DNA of 64,000 nt from Prorocentrum cordatum (GCA_963575745.1 CAUYUJ010016699.1:1-64000), one strand, 5' to 3'. Shown: positions 43,131 through 56,449, numbered from the stretch's first letter. Program-made: numbers and translations. Notes: generated from the letters alone by a model not told the origin.

Positions 43131-44599
43131 TAATCACTCCTCTTATAGTCACTCCTTAAATACCCCGTCCTGCCCTCCCCTCAACTCCTGCCTCCTCCCT
43201 CTGCTGCTCCTCTTGTCCCTCGCCCACATGTTATTCGCCATCTTCAGTTTCAGAGAATGTCCTAGCAACTGCATGTCCTGGGATGTCGACGAATCTGCTA
43301 TGGCTGGCACCTACAAGTATGGTTGGTGCCACGAAATTCTGGTCAGGAGGGGTATTCACTGATTCGAATTTGCCCCAATTAGGGGGATGCGAAACGATAC
43401 AGTCTTCAGAGGCTCACTTATTTGCAATGGTATAGACTGGAATGGGACCAATGACAGTGCCATGCACTCGTTTGAAGAGGTGGGGCAGGTGAGGGGAAGG
43501 GGGGATGGAGAGAGAGGTATTGTGAGAGAAATGGAGGGAGAGGGGGGAAATCGAGTTTGCAAGGGTTCCCCTTTTGTGAAACTGCCCCCCTCTGGAGTGA
43601 AAACTGGCATCAGGCATGGCGCCTGATACGAGCTCGGCTGGATTGGAGCAACAAAATGCGGTGGGACCCCAAGATGCGCATCCTGCTTCCTTCGTCTCTC
43701 CCTCCTCCTTCCTCTTTCTCTTTCTCTTTCTCGTTCTCATGCTCTTTCTCCTCCTCCTCCTCCTCCTCGTTCTCCTAATCACTCGTCAATTGGTGGATGC
43801 TGATCACTCCCTGATCCGTGCGGTCTCTTTTCTTCGAGGTTCGCTAGCGATCGGCGTGCCGCGGTTCGCGCGTGCCAAAGACTGGCGAGCGCCCGGGAAA
43901 ACCGGTGCGGGACATGCCCTTTCGCATTCCTTACAGCTGGCGCTGGGAGGTGGACACCCGGGACGCGGCGCACGTTCACCAACCGACAACTTCCGCCTCG
44001 TCGTCGTCGTCGTCCTCCTCCTCCTCCTCGTGCTCCTCTACGTGCTCCACGTGCCCCCTCCTCTCCATCCTGCCGCTCCGCCTCCTCCTGCTCTTCCTCC
44101 TCCTCTGTTTTGCAATCCCTCGTGGTCGTGATCGCCAGCCTCAGCCTCCTGAAACTCCGCCCTCGCTTTGTCAGATGAGATCGCCCCGAACACCCGATGG
44201 GGAAAGTATCAATTGCTTGAAGAATACTGTCCACCAGCAACACGAATGACGTAGCACAGATACTCGACGGTACAATTCATCTATTAGTACATACATCGGA
44301 CATGCGTACAAGCTCAATGTGCAAAGCACTTGTGCACGACACGAGGCAAGTGACAATGCATGTACTGGCTACTGGCCATGTGCCAAGCGAAGCACGAAGG
44401 TAAGACGCAAGCAAACGTTGCACTGCATGTGCTAACTGTAAGTTCGCACGGGAGAGCCCAATTTGTTCGAAACACGCCAGCGGAACAGCACTGGGTAAAA
44501 ACCGTAAAGCGGCCCAAACGACAAGAACAGCTGCAGCTATACCAAAGTAGACAGCCTAGTAAAGGGTCCATCCTTTCGCAGCTGTGCGCAGTGTAAGGG
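43131..44599. other. Unassigned sequence with CTC runs
   Basis: CTC/TCC runs occur at about 43740-43775 and 43995-44110. I see no gene. Confidence 0.5.
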
Positions 44600-45800
44600 G
44601 TGGCCCTCGCCCTGTGGGGCACGAATCGAACGAGGAACGTGCCCATCCTGGTGCGTCGGGCGCGTGCGCGGATGCCCGCTGGGACATGGGCCCGCGCCCA
44701 CTGGGGCCGCAAGGGGAGGAGGGGGAGGGGGAGGAGGAGGAGGAGGAGGAGGAGGAGAGGAGGAGGAGGAGGAGGAGGAGGAGGAGGAGGAGGAGGAGGA
44801 GGAGGAGGAGGAGGAGGAGGAGGAGGAGGAGGAGGAGGAGGAGGAGGAGGAGGAGGAGGAGGGGAGGAGGAGGAGGGAGGAGGAGGAGGAGGAGGAGGTG
44901 GAGGAGGAGGAGGAGGAGGAGGAGGGAGGAGGAGGAGGAGGTGAAAATCCCAGCGGGGCACGATGCGCGGGAACCGCGAGCCGAGATCGACGCGCTGGCC
45001 GCGATGCGCGGCCGTGCTCCCCCGCCCCTGGGCCGCAGCGGGGTTCGCAGGCGAGGCCCCCCCCCCCTCCCCGGTGGGGCACGAGGCGCGGGAGGGGAGC
45101 CCCGAGCCGGGCGGAGAGGCCGCCCGCCGCGCGCCCCCACAGGGGGGGCCGTGCTCGGGACCCGCTGGTGGGGCACGAGCCGCGCGAGATGTGCACCCGA
45201 CTCCCGCCATCGCTTCTTCTCGCGGTGTGGCATGATAGTAACAAGACAGCGATGCCACTTGAACCCTCAGAAGCATCGTGCGCAGGGCCATGAAATTGAA
45301 CAAGGTGGACCATCGCTCGGACGTCAATGGCCTCCAACCGGCTGCCCACGAGGCCCAGCCGCTGCAGCCGGGCGCACCGCGCTGTGCGCGCCACGCGCAG
45401 GGAGAGGACCGCCCTCGAGGACTGCAGAGGGGCCAGGGGCGAGGGCGGGCGGGGATCGGGCGGGGGGGGGGCCGCCTCTTGCCATCGCTCGGACGTCCAT
45501 TCCCTGTGCATTTTCTGATTTCGCGGGTGTGTTTTTCTGCAAGATGATCCAGGATGCTCTTCGATGGTCCTCGCGCAGAAAAAAAATGCACACGTCCGAG
45601 GGATGCCAAGACTGGGCGGGGGGGACCGTCTGCGCGCACCCCCCGCCAGAGCCGTAACTGGGGCACCCGGACATGGCACGGACTGTGCGAGGAGTGCGCC
45701 GAGTTGGGCAGGGTGACCGCGAGCGCGTACCACCATGGGGAACGCAACTGTGGCTCGTGGGGCACGAGCCGCGTGAAGGGCGTGTCGAGGTGGCTCCGCA
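44600..45800. repeat. Dispersed GGGGCACGAGCCGCG motif plus a GGA microsatellite
   Basis: GGGGCACGA followed by a CG-rich word appears at about 44618, 44957, 45077, 45171 and 45761. The reverse complement resembles the CGCGGATCGTGCCCC motif of the 12.3-kb minisatellite. 44715-44945 is an uninterrupted-looking GGA tract. A CCATCGCTCGGACGTC segment is repeated at 45310 and 45483. Confidence 0.75.
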
Positions 45801-47064
45801 CCGGCAACAGCAGCAAGTGCAGTGGCAGCAGCATCGGCATGGCGAGCAGGAGCAGCAACAGCTGCGGCAGCGGCGGCGGCAGGCCAGGAGAGATGGGGAC
45901 AGGAGGAGGGAGGAGTTGCGCGGCGCAGCGGCGAGAAAACGAGGTCCCAACTTCATTGAAGCAACAACATCTGCAGACGCTTCTGCCCTACAGCCAGGCT
46001 GTTGAAATAAGGAACGCTAGATAAGGAACGAAGCTCCTTTCTGGCACCAAGAAGGTCTGGGTGCACGACGAGGGCTAGAGGAATAATTACGGAATGACCT
46101 AAGGAACAGGCTGTTCCCGTCCGTACAGGGTTCGCACCTCATGGCAGATATGCTGGTCACTTTGTGGCTTCCCACTGCTGATCTCAAGTAAACTCAATCT
46201 TATCTCAACAAGATCCAACCTTGCGCATGCTCACAGCGTTTGTACCGTGCAATCTGCCCCTCGGATATCCATCGCCTACCACCTGGCGCTTGCAAGCACG
46301 GGGCTATCCGTTTGCTCGCGAAGCAGCGCCGCTCCTGAATCGCTTCAAAGAGCGTCGCCTAATTTTTGTTCAAGCACCCAGGCCGCGCGGTCCACGACCT
46401 GCTGGCTCCATCCGCTGGTAGCTGTGGCGCCCTGTCCACAATCCTTGCTGAGCTCGGGGCTGCCGCAACGGAGCCGCCGCTGAGCGCCGCTGGTCTACGA
46501 GAAAACACGTAGCTCCACAAAGCCCCGCAATTGCAAGGTTAAACGAGTATGGGCGTGTGGTGCCAAAATTTGGAATACGTATCGCCAACGTACTTGACTA
46601 TGCACATGCTCGTCCTTACCGTGCGGAGTGTCGATAATGTATGCCTCGCACATGGTCACCGTGTTCCGGCGTCGCCAAGTGTGGCTACTCGTCTCCTCCA
46701 TGGGAAAACACCCCTTCCCCAGGATTCGGATCACCGAGGGGGGAGGGGGGTCGCGAGTTAGTAGGGCGTCCAAGCTAGTCATGCTATCGGATTACCCACA
46801 TAAGTATACTACGGGTTTGCTGGATCAACTGGCACAACAAAACCAACAAACAAGAACAACCGATTACATGCCATCAGCAAAAAACGAAAGCGAAGAGAAG
46901 ACATGGCAAATAAGAATAACACAACGGTTCAAAATGCAATCCTCGATTCTCCAATCCAACCGTCCGGTTTTAGGGGTTGAAGGGGGTCGCCCTGTCAAGC
47001 AATCTGTTTACTTTGGCGAAGGGTTTGCTCCTTTTCCCGACGTTGTTCATTAAGGGGAGTTTTT
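45801..47064. other. Unassigned sequence
   Basis: Includes a CAGCAG/CAGCGG run at about 45805-45880. I see no gene. Confidence 0.5.
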
Positions 47065-47640
47065 CCTGGGTGTGGAGAGGTGCTATCTTGGACGTCGTGG
47101 TCCAAGATAGCTCCAACAGGGCTTGAACATGGCTCCAAGCGGCTTCGAATTTTCCGAACGAACTCGCCAAGAGGCCACAAGCGCTCAGAAACAAGATGTC
47201 TTAAATCATGGGCATTCTTGCGCTTTCGCCTCCAACGGGCCCCAAAGGCCGCAAGATGGCTCCAAGATGGCCCGCAAGAGTTCGCAGAGGGCCTGATTAT
47301 GGCCCCAAGATGTCCGAAAGAGCACCACAAGATCACCTACGGGTGCGCTCGATAGGTAAGGTTTGAGCCTCCGAGGGGGGGGGGGCCTGGACAGAGAACC
47401 CCCCTCGCCCTTATATAGATATACACATATGAAGGGATGGCCCCAAGAGGTCCCCACAAGCTCTTAAGAGGGCGTCATGCAATTACCAATTGGGGCCCCG
47501 TAGAGTTCCACAAAAGCATCAAGAGGACTCTGCACTCCCAACAGAGCTTCACGAGGGTGCGAACAAGGCCCCGAGGGAGCCTGAAGAGGACCCGAAGGGA
47601 GCCCCCCAAAAACACCAACATGTTCGCAAAAGGGTCGTCA
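47065..47640 (+). repeat. CCAAGA-motif array (plus orientation, degenerate)
   Basis: CCAAGATGGC, CCAAGATAGC and CCCCAAGA recur at 47100-47340; weaker CAAGAGG and GAGGACC words continue to 47620. Confidence 0.65.
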
Positions 47641-47675
47641 CAGCGAACGGTCCGCGAATACCTCGCTCCCCCCCC

Positions 47676-47995
47676 AGTGCCTGGGGCCTCAGAAGGCAGC
47701 GCTGCAGGGCCTCAGTGGAAAGCGTCTGCGGCCCCAGAAGGCAGCGTGGTGGGGCCTCGAAGGGCAGCGTGCTAGCGCCTCAATGGGCGCGCTTAGGGCC
47801 TCTGTGAACAACGTCTCGGGCCTCAGAAGGCAGCGTGGCGGGCCTCTGCGGGCGCTGGGGGTCCCTGTGGGCTGTGTCCTGGGACCTCAGTGGGCGGCGT
47901 GCTGGGGCCTCTGTGGGCGCGCCTGGGGCCTCTGCGGGCGGTGCCTGGGGCCTCAGGGGGCAGCGCTGCGGGGCCCCAGTGGGCGCGCTTAGCGC
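47676..47995. repeat. Minisatellite, about 22-bp unit, 14 copies
   Basis: GGCCTCAG or GGCCTCTG starts a unit at 47686, 47708, 47731, 47754, 47776, 47798, 47819, 47841, 47862, 47882, 47906, 47927, 47949 and 47972, each followed by a GGCAGCG/GGGCGCG word. Confidence 0.92.
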
Positions 47996-48199
47996 ATCTG
48001 CGGACGCAGATGCGATTCACGGCTCAGCCTTTTCAAAGGCAAGCAAAACATGATGCCGACGACAATCCTAAAGCCAGCCCCGTCCTGAAGCTCCGCGTCG
48101 GCCGCGGGGCCAATTGTACAAACAGTGGCCGTGCACCGGGCCAGGAAGGCAGCGAGGAGATGAAGGAATATGGGGAGCGGGGGCGGGGAGGGGGCTTGA

Positions 48200-48395
48200 G
48201 GCATTGACGAACTGTCCATTCCAGCGAAGCGGAGCGAAAACACGGAGGACTCCTCCTAGGGAGCGAAGCGGCTGAAGGCTCGGATTCTGACCTTCCAGAT
48301 CTGTAGGCTCCCTGGTTCTTTCGAGTTTGATTGGGCATTCGGCATTGACGAACTGTCAATGTAAGCGGAGCGAAACAAAGACACGGGGGACTTCC
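48200..48395. repeat. Direct repeat of about 50 bp, 141 bp apart
   Basis: GGCATTGACGAACTGTC starts at 48200 and 48341. Both are followed by a variable stretch, then GCGGAGCGAAA and CACGG. Confidence 0.85.
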
Positions 48396-49564
48396 CCTTG
48401 CCTCCATCCCCATCTTCTTGACGATCGAATCTTATGTTGGGGCATTTGGTCCTTTCCGCGCCTCTGGGGGCCTCCTCCAAATGCTTCCACAGACCCCTGC
48501 AGGTCAGGGAGGCACGTCGGAAGGGACGGATGAGAGGGAGGATAGGACCCCACGCTGAAGAGAAGAGCGAGGCCAAGCAAAGATGGACGAGGAAGTGGAG
48601 GAAAGAGGAAGAAAGGGGACAAACCAGTCGGAACCTCTCAAGCACAAGGCCAAGTAATGCCACGGCAGCGGCGCGAACCTCGGAGAGCGCCCCCTCCCCA
48701 ACCTCTGCACCAGTTCCCCCCGAAAAACATCGTAGCTGTCACCCGTCGTCCGGAACCATCCCCTAGGCCTCGAGCACTCTAATAACTGCCTTCGCCCTGA
48801 GGTGCCCATACTGGACCCTACTGTAGCATCGTTTCCGAGGTCAAATCCTCTATAGTTACGAGTAAGCCTTCATTTCCCATACCTGCCAAGGCCGACCTTA
48901 AGCTGGCTTTGCACAAAGCACAACAACCTGACACACTGTAGGCAATCGTGCTCTGCTCCCTTTCGGGCGACCACTTCGGTGCCTTGCGCCTTGAACACAA
49001 TATCGTCATGTTAAATCGTCTGTATGCTTTGACCTTCCGCTATAAGTACTGCGACTATAAATTGCATGTCCTGCATCGGAAAGCCGGTGCTGCAGTTTGC
49101 ACATAGCGTGCAACTTGTCCAAACTAGCGAAATCCTTACTGCGCGCCAAGAGTGCTTCGTTTGTTCATCGACAATTGCCCATCACTGCCAGAGTATAGGC
49201 CGAACAACTTTGACAGAGCCTGAGGGGTGCCTGAAGAGACGGATCAACATTGATCGCGTCAACTTCGGCCACCAGCTGTGCGGCTGCCGACTGCTGCGTA
49301 CAGTAGAGCTGCAGGGGCAAACTTAATTCCATGCATTTGAAAACAACTACGACGCGCTAAAGCATGCTGCAACCGCCCCTCCTGATGCTTGGCAATCCGC
49401 CACCGTGCCTCTGGGCACGGCGTTGGCGTGTCTTCAGGTCCTCTGCCTAGTCCTCTCAGCCTCAATCCTCATCCCCGAGGAGTGTTTGAGGGACCTGGAC
49501 CCCAAATTTCGAACTCTACGGGGGGGTGTCGCGTGCCCCCTGGGCACGGGGAAGTGTTCCTGCA
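48396..49564. other. Unassigned sequence
   Basis: I see no gene that I can support. Confidence 0.45.
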
Positions 49565-50090
49565 TGATTTTTTCGGGCCCGAGATGGCCCCGAGACGGGC
49601 CAAGAGGGCCCCCCAAAGCCCCAGAGACGGTCCAAGAGGGCCCCGAGTCGCAGAACGATCGCTACAAGACGCTCCAGATGGACTCCAGACGGCTTCAAGA
49701 ACTTAAAAAAAAGCCTCCACGAGGCCTCCCAAGAAGGCCCCAAGAGGCCAATATCATTGATTTTCTATAGATTTTTGTTTTTTTTTGGCGTTCTCGCCTC
49801 TTCGGCGCCCAGACGCTCCCAGACGGCCCTAGAAACCACCAAGACCGCCCCAAGACGGCCCAAGGGGCCTCCAAGAGGGCTCCAAAACGGCCCAAGTGGC
49901 TTCTAAGAAAGTCCAAGGGGCGCCCAAAACGGCCCAAGAGGGCCTCAAGACGGCCCCAAAAAGGGCCCAAGAGAAGGAGCGCGAACCGAAAATCTGGGGC
50001 CCACAGGAGGTCCCAAGAGGCGCCCAGGAGGCCCCAAGAGGCCCCTAAGATAGCCCAAAGAAACCTAGAGAAAGGTATAAATGCAGTAGG
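49565..50090 (+). repeat. CCAAGA-motif array (plus orientation)
   Basis: GGCCAAGAGGGCC, CCAAGACGG and GCCCAAGAGG words, with the A/T-rich spacer CAATATCATTGATTTTC at 49750. It abuts the LINE remnant at about 50090. Confidence 0.85.
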
Positions 50091-53000
50091 CCGTCCTCCG
50101 GCCTTGCCGCATGCTCCCCGGCGTTTGGTCCGGGCGCGCGCGGACAGCCTGCTCGGGGCCCGCCGCGGTAGATGAATGCTGCCCTCCGGCGCCTTCACGA
50201 ACCTCAATCAATCCGCCCACCCCTTCCAAAGGAAGGAGGGGCGTTGACCGGGCGGCCGCCTCCGCCGCCGCCGCCGCCCGGGCCACGGGAAAAGGGGGGG
50301 CGCCCGTCGCCGCGGCCACCGCGACGTTGGCCGCGGAGTGCTGCGCCGCGCAGTCAGCCTGAGGGCCATCGGTGCTCTCTGGGTGGGGGGGCCGGCCCCC
50401 CCCCTCCCGTGCAAGACGCCGTCGGGGCGCCGCGCCAGGGCGCCAACTCGGCCCACCTAGGGCCCCGCCCCCCGCCAGCCAGGGGGCCAGGGGGAGGAGG
50501 GGGAGACGGGCGCGCCCCTTCCGAGGCGTGTTGGCGCCGCCGGCCGCCGCAGCCCCGACTTCAGCGACGCCCCGCAAGAAATCTTCTGCCAGCGACCGCC
50601 CCGAGGGTTCGGCCGTTTCCCGCGCGGACGTTTCCGCCAACTGCCGCCTCGGGGCGCTGGGCCTTTCCGTTCTGCTGCCTTGCAGTGCCTCCGTGACCTG
50701 GAGGGCCAGCTGCGCCGCGGCGAGCTGCAACTGGGCTCGCCGTCGCGGGCCCGGGTGCGCCCGGTAAGTGGCCCAGGCGGACTTGGCCGTCACCGGGGGC
50801 TGAGCTTCCCGCCGCCCTGGGGGGCCGCCGCCGGCCCCTTCTCCAGAGCCCTCCTGGCATGGAGGAACCTCGGGCAGTCCGCCCAAAAATGGCGGGCAGA
50901 AGCCCGGTCAAACCAGCGCCAAAGACGCGCCTTCAATCTGCCCTGCCCGGCCCAACGGCGGGTCGGTGTCCACGCGGCCCTGGCCCGCCGCGCGGAGAGG
51001 CAGAAACGCTTCCGCGGGTGGGGGCCGGCGACGCCAGCGGGACTGATCAGTGTGGCTCGAAGCTTCGATATCCACCGCGCCCAGCATTTCCTCGTCGCGC
51101 CGCGCCCTAGCCCTGCGCTCCACCAGCAGGGGGGGGCCTGCGCGCAGACGCGAAGGACATGCTGGCCCCGGGGACTCGACGCGTCGAACGCTCCTCCGAG
51201 GTCGCGCACCCCCGCCCCTTTCGCCGCAAACCGGGCACGGCGGTCCAGGCCAACCCCCGGTGCCACCCAGATACCCTCCGGGAGGGGGCCGGGCAGGTCC
51301 GCCATGCGAAGCCCCAGTCTGCTGCGATGGATGTCCAGAGCCACCCCGAGCGTGCGCGACCACGGGGGGCCACGCGCCGCCTGCAACGCCCGGCGCGCCA
51401 ACGCCGGGCTGGGGTGGGTCAGGGCTCTGTCCGCCCAGAAGCGGCGGGTGCACCGCCGCGTCGATCTCTGCGCAGATATTGCCTTCGTGCGCTTCTTAGC
51501 CAGGGCCGCTGGCGGGTGCTCCACGAATGGGGGCCGCTCGCATGTGCATGTTCAACGCCCGCTTCGCGACCTGCTCCCGCAACTCGGCTCCGTCTGGGAC
51601 GCGCCGTGCGCCGAGCGCGCCAGGCCGCTTCGACCGCGGGATTCTAACCGCCCCTCGGAGGAGGTAAGTGCGTTCGGAGGCCGGCCGCCGGCTGAGCTAT
51701 CCCGCCCAGGTGCTCGGCGGCGCAGGGCCCCGCCCACGTCTGTCGCTTGCCGTCGTTTCCTGTCAAGCCGACCGCGGTGTCGAACTCGTGGGTGGCCTGC
51801 AGCTGGGACTGGAGGTCCTCCAACGTGCTGGTCTCCAGCGATCGGTCGTCTACGTAGCTCCAGTGGCCAGCCCCGCGGGGGCCCGCCAGCCCGTGCCACG
51901 GCGCTAGCGCTAAAGACAGCGCGCGGCAGCAAACTGGGTCACCCGCGGGGTGGGGAAGAGGGGGTCGGCCACCTCCCCCGCCGCGGCGCGAAAACGAGGC
52001 GCAGTCCAGCCAGCGACGAGAGAATTAACCGCGGGAGGGGGCGCCCCCGCGCGCTCCAAGGCTCTTCTGGCAACCTCGTGAAGGGCCCTATCGAAAGCTG
52101 TCATCAGATCAACCTCCGCCCCATAATTATTGCCCCTGCGCCGACGACCGGGAAGCCGCCGACGCGACGGCGTTGCGTGCCGAGCTCTGTGCCAGACGCT
52201 GGCCACGCAGACCGGGCGGCTGTCCGAGGACCCCCGTTTGGGGATGCCCGCCGCTCAGAAGGCAAACCTGCTTTCAGGGAAAACGTGCCCGCTCTCCAGG
52301 CGGCGCGCGCTCCCGAGCGGATCGCCCAGAGCAGGGCCCATGTCGCCGCGCCGAGGCGGGGCGTCCTTCTCAGGCTGGTCACCGCCCGCGCTGGAGGCCG
52401 AGCCGTCGGCCAGGCCTACTGGGTGTTCGCTCGATTGGTTTGCTACGTGGGGCCTGGCCGCCAGGGCGCTCTCAGAACGCACCTCGACGCTAGCCTCGGC
52501 GGCCGCGGCGAGCAGGTCGTGCAATTCGCCCGCCAACCACGGGGCGTGCTCCACGAGCGCCCTCGCCTCGCTGGCCTCCCAGCCACCCGAGCCGGCCGAA
52601 CCCGCGACGTTCGCCGCCAACTGCCGGAACGCCGCCCGGGAGGGCGGCATTCACCTGCGGGGGGGAGGCGCCGCGGGCGCGCCGGCGGCGTAGGCAAGCT
52701 CGGTCCACGCCCGCGCAGAAGGCGAGGGGGTCGCCGCTTTGCCCCAATTAGCCCCAAGAGGCTTCATTTTCCTCCCTCAGAATCCCCGTTGGGTCCCAGC
52801 GAAGGCCCCCCAGCCGAGTGTTGCACTCGGCCCGCGACGTCCCTCTCCGCCAGCTCCGCGATGTAAGCCGCGGCCACGTTGAGCACCTGCAGGAGGGACG
52901 CGCGCGGAGGCGCTGCCAGGGGCCGCAGCCCTGGTGCCCGAGCGCCCGCCGCCGCCAACGCGCCGCCCACCGCCGCGGCCGCCTCGTCGCCGAGGCCGCC

Positions 53001-53691
53001 TCGTGCCGTCCAGCCCCCCGCCAGCCACTAACGAAGCCATCCCCGAAAGCCTGTGCCTCCACCGCGGGGTTCCGCTCCAGCCGGCAGCCTGGCGCCAGGC
53101 ATCTGACACCGTTGGCGACAAAACCGAACGCGCCTGGAAACGCTCGGCCTCATGATCGACCACCTTCCCGCCCTCCAACTCCTCCAGGGTGCCGTGCTCG
53201 GCCTCGTCCTCAGACTCGGCGTCGTGGTCCCCCCCTCGAGGCCGGAGGGCGTAGGCAGGATCTCCATGTCGTCGAACATCGCCAGCAGCTGGGCCCCCAG
53301 CTCCGCGACGTGCACGACCTTGATGTTGGGCTCCAATTTCCTCCAGCTGACGCCAGGGCGCACACGAGCCCGCCTGCTCCTGCGCGCCTGCCACCGCCCG
53401 CCCGCCGCCGCCACCCCGAGCGAAGGCGCCGAGCCGCGGCCCCGCAACGACCCTGGCGAGCGCCGATGTCGTAGCCTTGGCGGAACCTGCGGCGGGCACG
53501 TCCGCCGCATGCCATGCGGCATTGCGGCGGTACCCCCTGCTGGCACTGACACGCAGTCCAGCAACTGCCGCCTGGAGCGCCGGCCGCGCGGCCAGCTTAC
53601 GATCCTGCCACGAGCCCGGGTCGGCAGGGCCGCAAGAACCCGCCGCGCGCTGGAGCCCCGCCTCGAGGGCCAGCTGCCGCCGCCGCCTAGC
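50091..53691 (-). pseudogene. LINE reverse transcriptase region, frameshifted
   Basis: Minus-strand signals appear in LINE order but in several frames. Helical pre-RT sequence (EPNIKVVHVAELGAQLLAMF near 53300; ALVEHAPWLAGELHDLLAAA near 52530) comes first. Then EVDLMTAFDRALHE at about 52080-52120 (first catalytic Asp), WTAPRFRAAAGEVADPLFPT near 51960-52010, and a palm motif YVDD at 51845-51856 in SYVDDRSLETSTLEDL. Post-palm sequence TAVGLTGNDGKRQTW and a thumb-like region (GVALDIHRSRLGLRMADLP near 51320) follow. The element is GC-rich and all three frames look open by composition, so domain order, not ORF length, is the evidence. Both ends abut CCAAGA arrays. Confidence 0.72.
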
Positions 53692-54765
53692 CTCGGCATT
53701 CCGACGGCTCAAGACGGCCCAAGAGGCTCCAAATATCGCCCAAGAGGCCCCCGAGAGGGCCCCATGACGGCCCAAGTGGCCTCCAAGACGGCCCCAAGAG
53801 GGCCCCAAGACGGCCTCCAAGACGGCCCCGAAGCGCCCCAAGAGGGCCCCACGTTGGCACAGAAAGGCCCCCAAGACGGTTCCCGACGGCGTCAGACGTG
53901 CCAGGAACCCACCAAGATGGCCGAAGTTGGCTCCAAGCTGGCCCAAGACGGCCCAAGAGGCCCCCAAGAAGGCCTCCAGGAAGGCCAGAAGAGGCCAAAA
54001 ACATTGATTTTCCTAAGGTATTTGACGGATTTTGACATTTGCTTGTTTTCGGCCTTCCGACGGCCCGAGACGGCCCAAGAGCCCCCAAATATCGCCGAAA
54101 GATCGCCCAAGAGGCTTCCAAGATGGCCCCAGAACGGCCCAAGAGGGCCCCAAGACGGCCCCAAGAGGCCCCCAAGACGGCACAGGAGGCCTTTAAGACG
54201 CCCAAGATGGCCTCCAAGACGGCCCTGGAGCATTCCAAGAGGGCCCCAAGTCGGCCCATAGAGGCCCCCCAAACGGCTTCCGACGACGTCAGACGGACCA
54301 GGAGCCCACCAAGACGGCCGAACATGGCCCTAAGATGGCCCAAGTCGGCCCAAGAGGCCTCCAAGAGGGCCTCCAAGAAGGCCCGAAAAAGCCAAAATCA
54401 TTGATTCGCCATGGGTTCTTGAAGGATTGTGGCCTTTGCTTTTTTCCTGCCTTCCGACGGCCCGAGACGGCCCAAGTGCCCACAAAGATCGCCCAAGAGG
54501 CCCAAGACACGGCCCCAAGAGGCCCCCAAGACGGCCCAAGAGCCCTCCAAGACGTCCTCCAAGAAGGGCCGAAAGGGTCAGAATGGCCTCCAGACGGCCA
54601 AGATGACCTTCAAGATGCCTACGTGTTCCCCGAAGGCTTTCCAAACTGATTCGGGGAACACATGGTCCGATAGCTTGGCAGGCCTCTGGCCACAACCTTC
54701 GGCCACATAGGCGCTTCCAACAATGCAGGGGGCGGCGGTGATTCGCCGTAGGCGTCTTCGATACT
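53692..54765 (+). repeat. Second copy of the CCAAGA array with the same 3' end
   Basis: Collinear with 36153-37440: both contain CTCGGCATTCCGACGGCTCA near the start, GCCAGGAACCCACCAAGATG (about 53908 and 36399), and the unique end GGCGGTGATTCGCCGTAGGC. Copy 2 lacks about 160 bp found in copy 1 near 36530-36690, and starts abruptly at the LINE junction. Confidence 0.93.
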
Positions 54766-56417
54766 CTTGCTGCTGCGCCTGGTGCAGCTGCAGCAAATTC
54801 TGCTGCTTACGAGCGCTGTTCAACAAGTTTAGACGATACACGATGTTCCACCGTCAACCGAATCCCCGTCGAAATCTGCTCCCGACTCATTCCCGACATC
54901 AGTCCTACTAGCATTTTTATGACACCCAACAGAAGCGACGACGGGACCACGAGGCGGGTAGATCAGACGACACAGGACCACGAAGGTTCATTCAGCGGGC
55001 GCGTTGAGCCCAATGTAAGGATGCTACCCCCAAGGAGCCACTGCCCCCCCCGGATCGAGAAAAACTCACGGCGCATCGGCAAGAAATGGTGGGTTCGTAG
55101 ACGGGTTCATTTTCTAGGAACCTTCTGCTGCAAGGCTCCAGAAGGGGTCAGGGTAGAGAGAGGGTTGGGCCAGTCCTCCACGCTTGACCACGTTTCCAGC
55201 CTTTGGAGAGAGGCTTGAGCAGAGGGAGTTGAGCCGGCCTATCCCCCTGTGCTTCAACCCTCCCTTTGAGCCCTCTGGTCGATAAGACGAAAACAGGATG
55301 CGAACATACTCGGGCACGACTAATCCAGGGGGATCTCTGAGAGCTGGTTGGTCTGGGAGGATGCATCGGCGTCGCGGCAGTTCCAAAACGTTCTGGAACG
55401 CGCTGAGGGTGCTTCGGAGCGCTCCGAGGGCTGCCTCAGCCAGCCCTGGGTGGTTAATGTGTCGAGAATCCCAGACACCCGACCTCGTGATTTTTTTAAA
55501 ACGTGGCTCCCGAAAAGGTCTGGACCCCTTCCCCGGGACCAAATTTTCATCCCGGGCCGGCCCCCAGGGCCAGTGAGGGCCCTGGGAAGTCGAATGTGAC
55601 CAAAAGCCCCCGGTCGTGATTTTTCCACAGCGCGAGGATGTGAGGGTTCCGAGTCCTTTGGAAATCACTGGAACGATCTACGTATTCGCATACGAGGGCT
55701 GCCCGATCCACTGGCGGTGCGAGGTTCAGGCCCACTGGTGGTGCACGCCTCGCTCTTGCAGTCTTCACGCTGGACCTTGGGGTGTGCTGGTGCGGCGGAT
55801 CCCTTCTCGGATTGCTGGGGATCCAAAGCATGCCTCAGAGCCAGGAGGAGGAGGAGCAACAGGAGGAGCAGGAGCGGAAAGTGGATGAAGCCAAGGCAAG
55901 AGAAAATGGCCCGGGTCAGTAACGTGCTCGCTCGTAGATGAAAGGTCAAGGTCATTTTCAAGATCCAAGGGAGCTCGTGCGGCCGCCGGGTGATGCCAGC
56001 GTTTCTCGAGTAGCTCCTTTACTCCTTTGCCTGCAGATCCTTGCCTTCGCTGACCTGCGCTCCCACCACACTGTTTTCCTCGGCTCGACCCTTTGCCTCC
56101 CCGATTCAAGAACCACCACCAGACCGCCGTTTCCACCCTGGGCTCGCACGCTCATGCCTCCTTCCTCCCCTCGCCGCCAATCCCAACTGATACTCTCGTC
56201 CACCAGTGCTCTTCCTCAGTTTGTGCCCAGTTTGCTCAGCAGCCCAGTTTGCTTTCCCTGCCCAGCCCGCCAGACGGAGACCGCTGAATTTCGCGCGCTC
56301 CAGACGCGCCGCAGCCGAAACTGCTGGGCCACCGCGAGCGCGCGGCCTCGTTGAGACCGCCACGTGCGCTCACAGGAGCTCACGGCCTGCCTGCTCTGCA
56401 CCGGCGGACCAGACAAA
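54766..56417. other. Unassigned sequence
   Basis: Open frames exist on both strands at 55.0-55.9 kb but none is recognisable. A GGAGGAGCAACAGG run lies at 55845-55875. No splice-supported gene is seen. Confidence 0.45.
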
Positions 56418-56418
56418 C

Positions 56419-56449
<31 letters not shown>

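Noticed and set aside
44314-45858. 514-codon frame on the minus strand
   Set aside because: Most of it is Pro/Leu/Ser from the GGA tract; the flanks contain only the repeated GGGGCACGAG motif and no domain.
50680-52866. 728-codon plus-strand frame
   Set aside because: It lies opposite the LINE RT region, whose YVDD and FDRA motifs are on the minus strand; the Arg/Pro/Ala composition is the complement of GC-rich coding DNA.
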